In this document: positions 32,001-37,592 of the stretch, in pieces | Layout: each line of letters opens with the position of its first letter | Position numbering within the stretch: position 1 is the first letter of the stretch | Source: Phoronis australis | Taxonomy: Eukaryota; Phoronida; Phoronidae | NCBI GenBank assembly: GCA_002633005.1 | Contig: NMRA01000873.1 | Coordinates: 74,600-112,191 of the forward strand | Length of the DNA stretch: 37,592 nt | Reading direction: 5' to 3' | The notes under the pieces: model-generated | Databases searched by the model: none | Told to the model about the DNA's origin: nothing | The model's input: only the letters and a program-made list of their open reading frames with translations | Translations under genes and position numbers: made by a program

Positions 32001-34106
32001 TATGTGAATCTTCTTGTTATGTTTTTTCAGATGTTAATGCAGCCCCGACCTGTAGACCCCACTCGCCCTCCACTGTTGCCCACCCCTCAAGGGGCGCAAC
32101 AAGTGCCCCAGCCAGGTTATGGCTCAAACAATGGTTCCCAGGCTCCGAGTCTCCATAGCAACAGCCCTCAAGTACACGGTAGCCAGGCAATCAGACAGCA
32201 ACAACTATATCAACAACAATATGCACACCAGCAACAACAGCAGCTACTGCAACAACAACAGCAACTACAGCAACAACAACAACGTCAACAACAACGTCAA
32301 CAACAACAGCATCAACCACAGCAACATCACTCACCTGGTCAATACAGTGGCAGCCCCAGCCGACAAGGTTTCTACGCCAGTCCTCCAAGACAAGCACTTC
32401 ACATTACTGGTGCACATGTACAGGCAAACCATGTGTTTGGCCAACAGACGTCATTTCCTATGACAGTATACGACGAGGCACAATTCCAAAAAGCTGTTAG
32501 CTCTGGTATTGCTTTTGGAGTCAGTCCGCAAAATAGGTCGCCGCCTAATCTTTGTAAGTGTTTATTGCAACGTCCTACTGTAGTGAGTAATCACTTATTT
32601 GAATCGTCATTTAAAGTGGGTGTAAGCACGCCTTTCGTCACAAAAATCAGTTTATGATGTAGACCAATTACTGTTATCAAATTGGTTTTTTAATTTGTTT
32701 CTTAGTTGAATTAGAGAGGATATCAGGGCTTGAAAAGAATTGACTGTTCATTTTTGTTCATAATTAGACTGAAATTTGGCAAGTCATGGCGGGTCAAGTC
32801 ATGTGCTCATCATGGTCTCCTGAACGATTGACATGTTTATTCTTACAAAGTCAGAAATGACTTATCATTTGAGTTACCAATAAGTTAAGACTATTTTATA
32901 GCGGTATGTGGTAAAAATTTTGTTTGACAAAATGCATCTTTATAGCCACATTAAAATACAAGCCCTAACCTTTTAACAATGTTAGTCTGATTTCCCTACA
33001 ATTGAATCTACTTTTGTTGAGATGGTTACCGTCTGCATCCACATTTTGAAGGATTGATTCTTTCGATCGTTCTGATTTCTACATGCCGATTCTATGTTTC
33101 CGAAAACTGTTTCGGTAGCTAGGAAATTTGATAACTTTATTGTTAGTATAAATATATCTTATTCAGTGATGCGTGGAATATGTTGCAAGCAGTTTATCCC
33201 GTTCAATCTGCCATCTTTTTGGTCACATCACGTGACCTAATGAATATAAGTCCAAAAAGATTTCTGCACCTGACCGGCACTCGAACCCAGGACATTCTGC
33301 TCTAACCACTGACGTATTCATTCGGTCACGTGATGTGACCAAAAAGATGGCGGATTGAACAGGATAAACTGCTTGCAACATATTCCACGCCTCACTGAAT
33401 AAGATATATTTATACACACAATAGAAATCATGGGTAAGATGCCCACTACTAAGTCTGATTGGATTTCTGTGTTTGACCAGTGGTCCCAATGGCTCAGTGG
33501 ACTAGAGTGTGCACGGTTAGCAGAAGGTCCTGGGTTCGAGTCCTGGTTGGGGGCAGAAATCTTTTCGGACTTATATATTCATTAGGTCACGTGATGTGAC
33601 CAAAAAGATGGAGGATTGAACGGGATAAACTGCTTGCAACTTTATTGTTAATTTGTAAATGTGATTGTTTACCACCGCAGAAAGTCAAATGTATCCATTG
33701 CCATAACATCTTGGTACTAGTCACTTATATTGACTATTTCGGCAAGTTTATTCTGAGGAGGAAAATGTTTGTGAATTCTGTCCTGATGTAAACCTAATTT
33801 TCTTCATCATTGACACAGGATGATATGGAAGAGATACTGCCAGTTTATTGTAAAAATACTTTTTCCAGTATTTAAAGTACAGTACAGACAAAATACCGCT
33901 TCCTCATCATAGCGTGGTGATGTCCAGTTGCGTTCAATCGTCATGATGAGGAATTCCGCATCATTTTCTCCAGTTGTTTTTACCATATACTGTAACTAGG
34001 AAATCAATGCACTATGATTGCAGATGTCTCTGTGAGCCCTCAGGGTCAAAGGCCAGTGGCAGAAGTCAAAGGTCAAGGCTATGGCAGAGGAAGTGGTAAT
34101 TCTTGA
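10149..34106 (+). CDS. TUT4/TUT7: TUT4/TUT7-like terminal uridylyltransferase, complete, 25 coding exons
   Basis: Joined exons: 10149-11031, 12428-12510, 13058-13174, 14558-14735, 15971-16111, 16809-16999, 18355-18468, 18626-18682, 18997-19168, 19693-20234, 21069-21216, 22165-22251, 22727-22824, 24449-24622, 25288-25377, 25735-25848, 26504-26584, 27407-27584, 27775-27822, 28762-28859, 29779-29906, 30925-30992, 31266-31495, 32031-32553, 34024-34106. All have GT/AG and consistent phases; 4626 nt, 1541 residues plus stop, close to vertebrate TUT7 (about 1500) and TUT4 (about 1640). Residues: C2H2 finger 334-356; degenerate nucleotidyltransferase about 400-531 and PAP-associated region to about 675; CCHC 832-845; active nucleotidyltransferase about 905-1025 with D924, D926, D988; PAP-associated region to about 1190 with H1156; CCHC 1219-1232; Gln-rich tail. 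Family role: adds U to 3' ends of poly(A)-short mRNAs and, with Lin28, pre-let-7, in the cytoplasm. Activity here is inferred from motifs. Confidence 0.95.
11302..11447. repeat. Long near-perfect palindrome in TUT intron 1
   Basis: The left arm 11302-11376 and right arm 11381-11447 are reverse complements over blocks such as GATTTTGGAGAATTATC, TCTAGAGCCC and ATTATTACATG. One 10-base insertion (near 11312-11321) is the main difference. The spacer is only a few bases, so it could form a long hairpin or cruciform. Probably a MITE. Confidence 0.75.
11995..12065 (+). repeat. tRNA-derived SINE head in TUT intron 1
   Basis: An A-box-like TTGTGGTAAAGTCG is followed by a B-box-like GGGTTCGAAAC with perfect T-arm pairing (CCGG-TTCGAAA-CCGG). 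A full cloverleaf is not convincing. The rest of the intron (11448-12427) holds nothing else I recognise. Confidence 0.5.
12428..13174 (+). other. TUT4/TUT7: TUT exons 2-3: charged helix and C2H2 zinc finger
   Basis: Exon 2 (12428-12510) encodes a Glu/Lys-rich helix-like stretch matching the segment just before the finger in TUT4. Exon 3 (13058-13174) encodes FCRLCDYHCDD then HIKDTRHC, a C-x2-C-x12-H-x5-H finger at C334, C337, H350 and H356. In TUT4/7 this finger is part of the Lin28-interacting module that binds pre-let-7 with Lin28. Both exons end in phase 0. Confidence 0.88.
13698..14385 (-). mobile_element. Penelope-like retroelement fragment (GIY-YIG end) in TUT intron 3
   Basis: Read on the minus strand, 14254-14040 encodes DVIYKIDCPDCNASYVGET followed by ARNLGIRI, the start of a GIY-YIG nuclease as in the C-terminus of Penelope-like elements. 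A stop follows. Then 13939-13700 encodes VEIRRHTPSHKRD and LPAICQNLL, the C-terminal tail of the same family in another frame. The copy is broken and carries no reverse transcriptase. Inverted arms of about 110 bp (about 13698-13800 and 14265-14385) flank it. Confidence 0.75.
14427..14486. repeat. Small palindromic repeat related to 16296-16385
   Basis: TTTTGAGAACCAGTTTTCTC and the ATCAAACTGGTT block match, with a few changes, the left arm, loop and right arm of the hairpin at 16296-16385. The outer arm sequence is degraded. Confidence 0.5.
14736..15970 (+). other. TUT intron 4, no recognisable content
   Basis: The intron has a GTATGA donor and an ATTACAG acceptor. Frames at 14784-15267 on both strands are short, uncharacterised and without splice support. 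I see no repeat family, RNA gene or exon. Confidence 0.6.
16296..16385. repeat. 90-bp hairpin repeat in TUT intron 5
   Basis: Arms of 34 bp (16296-16329 and 16352-16385) begin and end with ACTTACAGGGGT and its complement, with only a few mismatches around a 22-base loop. This is the size and form of a miniature palindromic element. It explains the overlapping frames seen on both strands. Confidence 0.7.
17186..18222. repeat. About 295-bp tandem repeat, partial copies, in TUT intron 6
   Basis: The block from TTATCTCCACATGTAACCAG to TTTTGCCAA starts near 17190, 17790 and 18085. The block from TCCTCTCAGCTCGTTC to TGATAAGCAG starts near 17672 and 17967. The last two units are nearly identical with a period of 294-295 bp; the first is set apart by unique sequence. 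The array ends at the ambiguous base 18222, so copy number may be wrong in the assembly. Confidence 0.75.
18355..20234 (+). other. TUT4/TUT7: TUT exons 7-10: first PAP-associated region and linker
   Basis: Exons 18355-18468, 18626-18682, 18997-19168 and 19693-20234. Exon 7 encodes LALMTVYFLQQVKPPVLP, exon 9 the SKVW to AIE segment, exon 10 DPFSTKRNLTRSVSH, all matching the first PAP-associated region of TUT4/7. At the site where active uridylyltransferases carry the UTP-selecting His, exon 10 has Arg (R652), fitting an inactive module. The rest of exon 10 (residues about 680-826) is a Ser/Asp/Pro-rich linker. Its donor at 20235 is followed in frame by a stop. Confidence 0.9.
20600..20945. repeat. 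42-bp minisatellite, about 8 copies, in TUT intron 10
   Basis: The unit contains TTCTCTACAAGTAGCATGCA and GATATTATTGGTTG and recurs every 42 bases from about 20608 with a few substitutions. Because 42 is a multiple of three, repeating frames open on both strands (HATCREQCQPII units on minus); these are by-products, not genes. Confidence 0.92.
21069..21216 (+). other. TUT4/TUT7: TUT exon 11: CCHC zinc knuckle 1
   Basis: The exon opens GPPMVCKICQKKGHLKQNC, a C-x2-C-x4-H-x4-C knuckle at C832, C835, H840 and C845, followed by PLPKMNKTYEKLL as in the TUT4 segment before the second nucleotidyltransferase. Phase 0 in, phase 1 out. Confidence 0.93.
21217..22164 (+). other. TUT intron 11, no recognisable content
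   Basis: GTAATG donor and ATTTCAG acceptor. I see no exon, repeat or RNA gene in this AT-rich 948-base intron. Confidence 0.55.
22260..22630 (-). mobile_element. LINE reverse-transcriptase fragment in TUT intron 12
   Basis: The minus-strand frame encodes GTGLDGISPIFIRDD and MPNDFKTAKIIP, the fingers region of a non-LTR reverse transcriptase (the GxDGI and FPxxWKxAxxxP type motifs). It is a short dead fragment. It occupies about three quarters of the 475-base intron, ending within about 10 bases of the donor at 22252. Confidence 0.8.
23106..23356. mobile_element. MITE of about 250 bp in TUT intron 13
   Basis: The left end GGGCCTGTTCCAAGAAACTG and the right end (reverse complement GGTCCCGTTCCAAGAAAACT) form terminal inverted repeats of about 30 bp with few mismatches. 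The interior is AT-rich and non-coding. Confidence 0.7.
24333..24412 (-). repeat. tRNA-like SINE head with a 15-bp closing stem
   Basis: On the minus strand GCAGTGTGGCCTGGT pairs with ACCAGGTCACACTGC at the other end (one G-T pair). Inside are an A-box-like GGTTGATAAG and a perfect T-arm TGGGTTCGAGTCCCA. The anticodon stem is poor and the closing stem is twice the normal acceptor length, so I call it tRNA-derived and not a tRNA gene. It lies just upstream of the exon 14 acceptor. Confidence 0.5.
24623..25287 (+). other. TUT intron 14, no recognisable content
   Basis: GTACGA donor, TTCTAG acceptor; AT-rich with no exon, repeat or RNA gene that I can support. Confidence 0.55.
26612..26740. repeat. 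Two-copy direct repeat in TUT intron 17
   Basis: GCACTTATTTTTACCAAATG with flanking sequence occurs at about 26612-26660 and again about 80 bases later with a few changes. The rest of the intron (26741-27406) holds nothing recognisable apart from loosely repeated AACAGGAAA-TATCTT phrases. Confidence 0.5.
27950..28565. mobile_element. Two inverted Penelope-like fragments in TUT intron 19
   Basis: On the minus strand 28419-27961 encodes a frame ending EAVYIITRHPNLNRDQG and LQLPVLYKLIL, the C-terminal tail typical of Penelope-like elements after the GIY-YIG nuclease. On the plus strand 28400-28490 encodes QYMGETKRTLGRRMKEH, a GIY-YIG core, broken by an in-frame stop just upstream. The DNA at 28437-28562 matches the reverse complement of about 28100-28250, so two copies sit head to head. 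Both are fragments. Confidence 0.75.
28603..28676. repeat. TG-rich microsatellite in TUT intron 19
   Basis: About 70 bases of TG repeats with GGTG, CCTG and GCG interruptions. It lies about 85 bases upstream of the exon 20 acceptor; near-exon TG tracts can influence splicing, but that is only a possibility here. The frames on both strands are artefacts of the repeat. Confidence 0.9.
28860..29778 (+). other. TUT intron 20, no recognisable content
   Basis: GTGAGT donor and ATCTACAG acceptor, strongly AT-rich. Small frames at 29160-29445 and 29576-29824 have no recognisable similarity or splice support. Confidence 0.55.
29779..29906 (+). other. TUT4/TUT7: TUT exon 21: CCHC zinc knuckle 2
   Basis: It encodes DFFFDGELLNDGEYAPNDR, the end of the PAP-associated region, then CRVCGKIGHIAKDC, a knuckle at C1219, C1222, H1227 and C1232. 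This matches the second TUT4 knuckle (CRVCGKIGHYMKDC type). In TUT4/7 the C-terminal knuckles help hold U-tailed RNA. Phase 2 out, into a Lys/Gln-rich exon. Confidence 0.93.
29907..30924 (+). other. TUT intron 21 with an unexplained minus-strand frame
   Basis: The intron has a GTGAGT donor and a CTTCTAG acceptor. A 150-codon frame runs on the minus strand at 30736-30284; it is rich in Phe, Leu and Ser, matches no family I know, and I see no partner exons. I do not call it a gene. Confidence 0.5.
32196..32328 (+). repeat. Coding CAA/CAG tract in TUT exon 24
   Basis: Mixed CAA and CAG codons with a few CTA, CGT, CAC and TAT give runs of up to five Gln. Mixed codons usually mean lower slippage than pure CAG. 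Other frames give long Asn or Val stretches that are not genes. Confidence 0.92.
33148..33640. mobile_element. Inverted cluster of tRNA-derived SINE copies in TUT intron 24
   Basis: A tail containing GGTCACGTGATGTGACC, AAAAAGATGG and GGATAAACTGCTTGCAAC occurs three times: minus at 33148-33243, plus at 33323-33415 and plus at 33577-33640. Two tRNA-like heads with TGGGTTCGAG B-boxes accompany them: one minus at about 33270-33320, one plus at about 33490-33545. The first two tails are near-perfect inverted repeats of about 95 bp. Confidence 0.75.
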
Positions 34107-34669
34107 AGAAAAGTTTTACGGAATTGAACGACAACCTTGCCAGAATGACTAACAAGATTATACTTTGTTTCACTGTATTAGCTTTTAGTTGTTTTGAATT
34201 GAATTTTCTCAAATGTGTTATAATTATCTGATTTTTTATCAGTTGGGCACATTTTTCAAAATGTCTGGTACTTATTAATGGTATGGTTTGTAATTTTCAT
34301 TGTATGTAGGAAAATATTGGATACTGCTTTAGATTTTATTCTGTGCATTTTGGTACAGTTTTTACTGTTTTATGATAATTATATTTTGTGATTTCAGTAT
34401 CCTAAAGAGGTAGAACTAGATATTTTGAAAGTTTTGTGTGTTTGAAGTCTTAGTTTGAAAACATTCTGCTGTCACGACAACTGACGTACTTTTAGGTTCC
34501 AAAGAATGTTTCATCTGAAATGTTTAGAAAGTCTTTCCCACCTCATTTTAACTAAAAACCGATTGCAGTAAAATGGAAGTTTTGCTGCCACATTTGTTTA
34601 AAGTTCATTTCACCACTGATGTTTAACTGTCAATGTTGAATACTAAATTGAAGTTCTTTCATTTGGTGG

Positions 34670-34675
34670 AATAAA
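34670..34675 (+). terminator. Candidate poly(A) signal AATAAA, proximal
   Basis: Exact hexamer in the 3' UTR, followed within about 30-70 bases by T-rich sequence (GATTTTTGTATTT and GTTGTTACCCTTTTG) that could serve as the downstream element. Confidence 0.5.
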
Positions 34676-34890
34676 AGCCCCAATTTGATTTTTGTATTTA
34701 GCAAACTAAACAGGGTGGAACGTAGCTTTATGTAGTTGTTACCCTTTTGTTTTTACAAATTGTGAATCTTTTAATTTGATAACACGATGACATCAACATA
34801 GTTTGTGCTTTTTTAACGTAACTTTGAAATTGTTCAAGATCCTTCACACTCCTTGCAGTGCTAATTGAAATCACAAACTGGTGAAAGTGG

Positions 34891-34896
34891 AATAAA
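34891..34896 (+). terminator. Candidate poly(A) signal AATAAA, distal
   Basis: Exact hexamer about 30 bases before the 22-bp minisatellite. A GT-rich stretch (GTCAGTGGTGGTAAATG) follows directly, fitting a downstream element. Confidence 0.5.
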
Positions 34897-34923
34897 TTAA
34901 GTCAGTGGTGGTAAATGAACCAT

Positions 34924-35095
34924 TGAAGCACTCAGTGACCTGCACTGAAGCACTCAGTGACCTGCACTGAAGCACTGAGTGACCTGCATTGAAGCACTCA
35001 GTGACCTGCATTGAAGCACTCAGTGACCTACATTGAAGCACTCAGTGACCTGCATTGAAGCCCTTAGTGACATGCATTGAAGCATTCAGTGAACC
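34924..35095. repeat. 22-bp minisatellite, about 8 copies
   Basis: Units of the form GAAGCACTCAGTGACCTGCA plus two bases repeat in tandem with scattered changes. Each unit holds the short palindrome CACTCAGTG or CACTGAGTG. It begins just beyond the distal poly(A) signal. Confidence 0.92.
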
Positions 35096-35442
35096 CTCTT
35101 TTAGCCCATGGTTTTATTTTGTGTAATTAGGGATGCTAACAGGCAGCCACTATTAAAAAGTCAATGAAAATAAGATGTTCTAAATCAAAGCCGTGAACCA
35201 AAACAATGGCTTTTGAATAGGGGGACTCTTGGGCTACATATAAACATTCAAGATGGGACTATTTTATTGTGGTGTGTGCATTCAAGATGTAGGGTTGTGA
35301 TTTGTCTAATTTGATGTTTGACAATTGTGAGGGTTGATGGGATCTCAGTTGGAATTGGCACCATGATAAATGTTATACTTTTACTTTGACAGTTGTTTTG
35401 TGAAAGGTAATGCATTAAGATGAATAAAATGGAAGTAAACAA

Positions 35443-35900
35443 TCACACATAAACTTTGTTTTGATTTTCTCTCGTTTTCTGCAACACTGGTAGAACATTG
35501 TTCAAGACATGAGCTTGAACACAGTCCGCCATTGTCATTTGTATTATAAGTCCATTCTGAGGATCAGCGCAGAGTTGGACAGCCGGTTCAATTCTTTTTT
35601 TGCAGGAAGCGGGGGCTCCCCCCAAAAATTTCAGGCGTCAGGGTTAAACCGTGGCAGCCGACATACGCGTGGGGCGGGACAGTAGAGAAAAGAAAGACTG
35701 CTAAATCCGGATAAGTTAGAAAATTCAAGAGAACATTACAACTCTGTATCAGTGCATGGTTTACCTTTTGAGGACCTTGGCTAGGACATTGTTGTTGGGG
35801 TTTCCGCCTTCGCAGCACAGGTCGTTTGAATGCACTTGAAAACGTGCACATATTTCGAAAAATTTGTAAAGCGAAGCGTTTGCGGAGCGTATTAATTTTC
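35443..35900 (-). CDS. Doubtful small minus-strand gene or exons
   Basis: Read on the minus strand, an ATG at about 35900 starts MPKINTLRKRFALQIFRNM and continues basic (FKRPVLRRRKPQQQ) to a good GTAAAC donor near 35760. Further down, a frame encodes IEPAVQLCADPQNGLIIQM and ends at a stop near 35443. Local CpG density is above the surroundings. The obvious acceptor (after a run of A near 35600) does not give a compatible phase, so I cannot join them. I recognise no family; this may be chance coding. Confidence 0.22.
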
Positions 35901-36224
35901 GGCATTTTTAAATTCGATAAGTTAATTTTGGTACTGCAAAACAACACTTTTCCAGAGTCCCCTCTCTGGCAAAGGATAAAAGAGACAACTGTTTCTTTTT
36001 TATAGAATTGTATATCACTTGAGAAAACTTGCTGACCTGGCAGATATCATCAATTGCTGTACATTTTTTGATATTTCAAAGTATAGATATTTTCATAATG
36101 AGGGCCCCACCCTTGAAGGTGGCCATTGGTTCAACTGGCCACCCTTTTTCTTTCTATTGACAAATTCTTATGGGTCCACTCACGGAGAGAGGGATCAAAG
36201 TTGGATTCGATTACATCGACTAGT

Positions 36225-37012
36225 TTCCTGTTTTTGTTTATTTATTTTATTGTTTATTTATAAATGTAATATTTACGATGAGGGTAGCCCCATCAGTTCA
36301 CACTGCTTTCCATGGGGGCCCTCAGTAAAAACAAACAGAAAGTAAGACAAAAACAGAATTAAAAAAGGAAAGAATATTTAAATAATAAGCAAAGAACAAG
36401 AAATTAACACGGATAGACTAATGAAACAAAATAATAAAATATGATAAATAGAAGATAAAGAAATTAAGACAAGATATAATTAAGTAAAATATAAATAATT
36501 AAAAACAGACAATAAATAATAAAAGTAAGACATCACATAAATATACACGCCTGATACATATGCACTCTTACACACTACATGAAGTTAAATCTATTATAAT
36601 TCTTTTAAAGGTTATAAGGATAATGTAGATTTGGCATCTGCAGTGAGAGAGTTCCATAACTAGGGCCCGCTGGAGGAAAATGATTTTTTCGTTACTGCAT
36701 TTAGGAAGATTGAAATTTGATGATAATGAGGGCCTAGTATTGTAGCAATTAGTGGTCACCTGAAACTTAGCATGTTGGAACAAGACCTTTAAACATACAA
36801 CAAGTAGATAGGAATTGATTTCTTGTGTGAATTTTTATAATTTCAGTCTCTTTATGAAGGCTTTCAGTGTTAATATCTCTAACTCCAGCTCCCAGAATAA
36901 TCCGGGCAGCCCTATTTTGGATAACCTGGATCGATAATGGTTTTCACATCCTTGTCTGATGCAACGCCCCACACCGGGAGGCAATAATCTAGGTGAAGTT
37001 GAATGAAAGCAT
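36225..37012 (-). mobile_element. LINE 3' end (reverse-transcriptase C-terminus and 3' UTR)
   Basis: Read on the minus strand, about 37012-36880 encodes HLDYCLPVWGVASDK and, after a frame shift, QNRAARIILGAG: the C-terminal region of CR1/L2-type non-LTR reverse transcriptases (the DYC-x-x-VWG and QNRAAR motifs). Further on, 36345-36225 reads like the 3' tail of such elements (GGCCCCCATGGAAAGCAG, then ACCCTCATCG, then AATAAA-type repeats). Frame breaks show it is dead. Confidence 0.75.
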
Positions 37013-37027
37013 TAAAAAGGGTTTTTT

Positions 37028-37430
37028 AACACAAAAGTAGTGTGGATTGGAAGTAGAAAATTCTCTCAAGAAGTGTTTCACCGCACGCGTTGGAAACCAA
37101 AATGGGGTGACCTTGATTTTAAGCTTCTGGGTATTAATTTCAGCGTGAACTTGAATACCATGTACAAAGATAACTTTGATGCAAAAATAATGGAAATGAA
37201 GAGTCTGATTAATATATGGTCTCGTAGAAAGCTGACTCTCTTTGGAAAGGTCACAGTATTTTAATACTATAAAAAACACTTGTGCTTTCAAAAATTATAC
37301 ATCTGCTAATGCTGATCCCAAGTCCCAATGATACTACTTTTAGGGATATTGAAACTTTGTTTTTTAAATTCATTAGGGAAGGAAAACCTGATAAAATAAA
37401 AGAGGAGTACTCATTAAATCCATAGAAGAG
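37028..37430 (+). mobile_element. L1-like LINE reverse-transcriptase fragment
   Basis: The plus frame encodes TKVVWIGSRKFSQE, KWGDLDFKLLGINFSVNLN and SRRKLTLFGKVTV, a segment after the catalytic core in L1/Tx1-like reverse transcriptases of many invertebrates. Near 37265 the frame shifts and continues as ALSKIIHLLMLIPSPND and GKPDKIKEE. It abuts the oppositely oriented LINE tail, and is a broken fragment. Confidence 0.75.
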
Positions 37431-37449
37431 AGTGGATTGATGAAAATTT

Positions 37450-37592
37450 AATATGTCTGTCACGTTTTCCACGTGTTTCGGTGGGCGCAGGTTGTCACAG
37501 ACCGGTGCTAATAGCTTTCGGTGCGAGGATTGACTGAAGACTGGTTCGAGTTAATCCTTTATTAATCCCGACCGTACGTTCACAAGCCTACT
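37450..37592. other. Right edge, unexplained, possibly another repeat end
   Basis: Base composition shifts to more CpG than the LINE fragment before it. TGTCACGTTTTCC and TTGTCACAGACC occur close together and a TTTATTAATCCC stretch follows. This could be the start of an LTR or another element cut by the window edge; I cannot confirm it. Confidence 0.25.

Larger units (their letters stand above)
30925..34106 (+). other. TUT4/TUT7: TUT exons 22-25: basic helix, Pro/Ser region, Gln-rich tail and stop
   Basis: Exons 30925-30992, 31266-31495, 32031-32553 and 34024-34106. Exon 22 encodes a Lys/Gln/Glu helix-like stretch, exon 23 a Pro/Ser-rich segment, exon 24 Pro-rich sequence then a Gln-rich tract (residues about 1396-1438), and exon 25 ends GRGSGNS at the TGA 34104-34106. 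Vertebrate TUT4 also ends in a Pro/Gln-rich disordered tail. The exon 23 acceptor (TTCGTGCCAG) has a weak pyrimidine tract, so that boundary is slightly less certain. I find no third CCHC knuckle here. Confidence 0.82.
34107..34896 (+). other. TUT4/TUT7: TUT 3' UTR with two candidate poly(A) signals
   Basis: After the stop, AATAAA occurs at 34670-34675 and 34891-34896, about 0.57 and 0.79 kb downstream. Either could end the transcript, and both could be used. A further AATAAA at 35423-35428 lies beyond a minisatellite and is less likely. The stretch is AT-rich with no other feature seen. Confidence 0.6.

Noticed and set aside
32119-32463. Asn-rich and Val-rich frames over the CAA/CAG tract
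   Set aside because: These are other readings of the Gln-rich coding exon, whose frame is fixed by splice phases on both sides.

Overview
The window is nuclear DNA from an animal, most likely a marine invertebrate (lophotrochozoan or invertebrate deuterostome); the sequence does not settle the clade. Reasons: two multi-exon genes with GT-AG introns, introns of about 0.2-2 kb, no operon layout, and intergenic and intronic DNA rich in retroelement debris (Penelope-like, L1-like and L2/CR1-like LINEs, tRNA-derived SINEs, MITE-like foldbacks) and minisatellites. One ambiguous base (N at 18222) suggests a shotgun assembly.

Layout. (1) 38-5540, minus strand: the 5' three coding exons of a REXO1-like gene (RNA exonuclease 1 homolog, elongin-A binding protein family). 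It has a CCCH zinc finger at the start and a 3-kb exon encoding a disordered Ser/Lys-rich region. The conserved block ending at the [10 protein letters not shown] motif is present; the exonuclease domain lies beyond the left edge. (2) 5541-10146: intergenic, with the REXO1 upstream region, a pair of direct repeats around a foldback element, a SINE and a MITE. (3) 10149-34106, plus strand: a complete TUT4/TUT7-like terminal uridylyltransferase gene. I reconstructed 25 coding exons by hand; all phases agree and the product is 1541 residues. Domain order: disordered N-terminus, C2H2 finger, degenerate nucleotidyltransferase plus PAP-associated module, linker, CCHC knuckle, intact nucleotidyltransferase plus PAP-associated module, CCHC knuckle, Gln-rich tail. 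(4) 34107-37592: 3' UTR with two poly(A) signals, a 22-bp minisatellite, a doubtful small exon, then LINE fragments in both orientations.

The two genes are divergent and both act on RNA 3' ends: TUT4/7 adds uridines that mark mRNA, pre-let-7 and other RNAs, and REXO1 belongs to a 3'-5' exonuclease family. Shared regulation is a guess. The clearest biological observation is that the inactive and active catalytic halves of the TUT gene keep matching intron positions and phases, so the internal duplication can be read in the exon map. I found no wholly new system.
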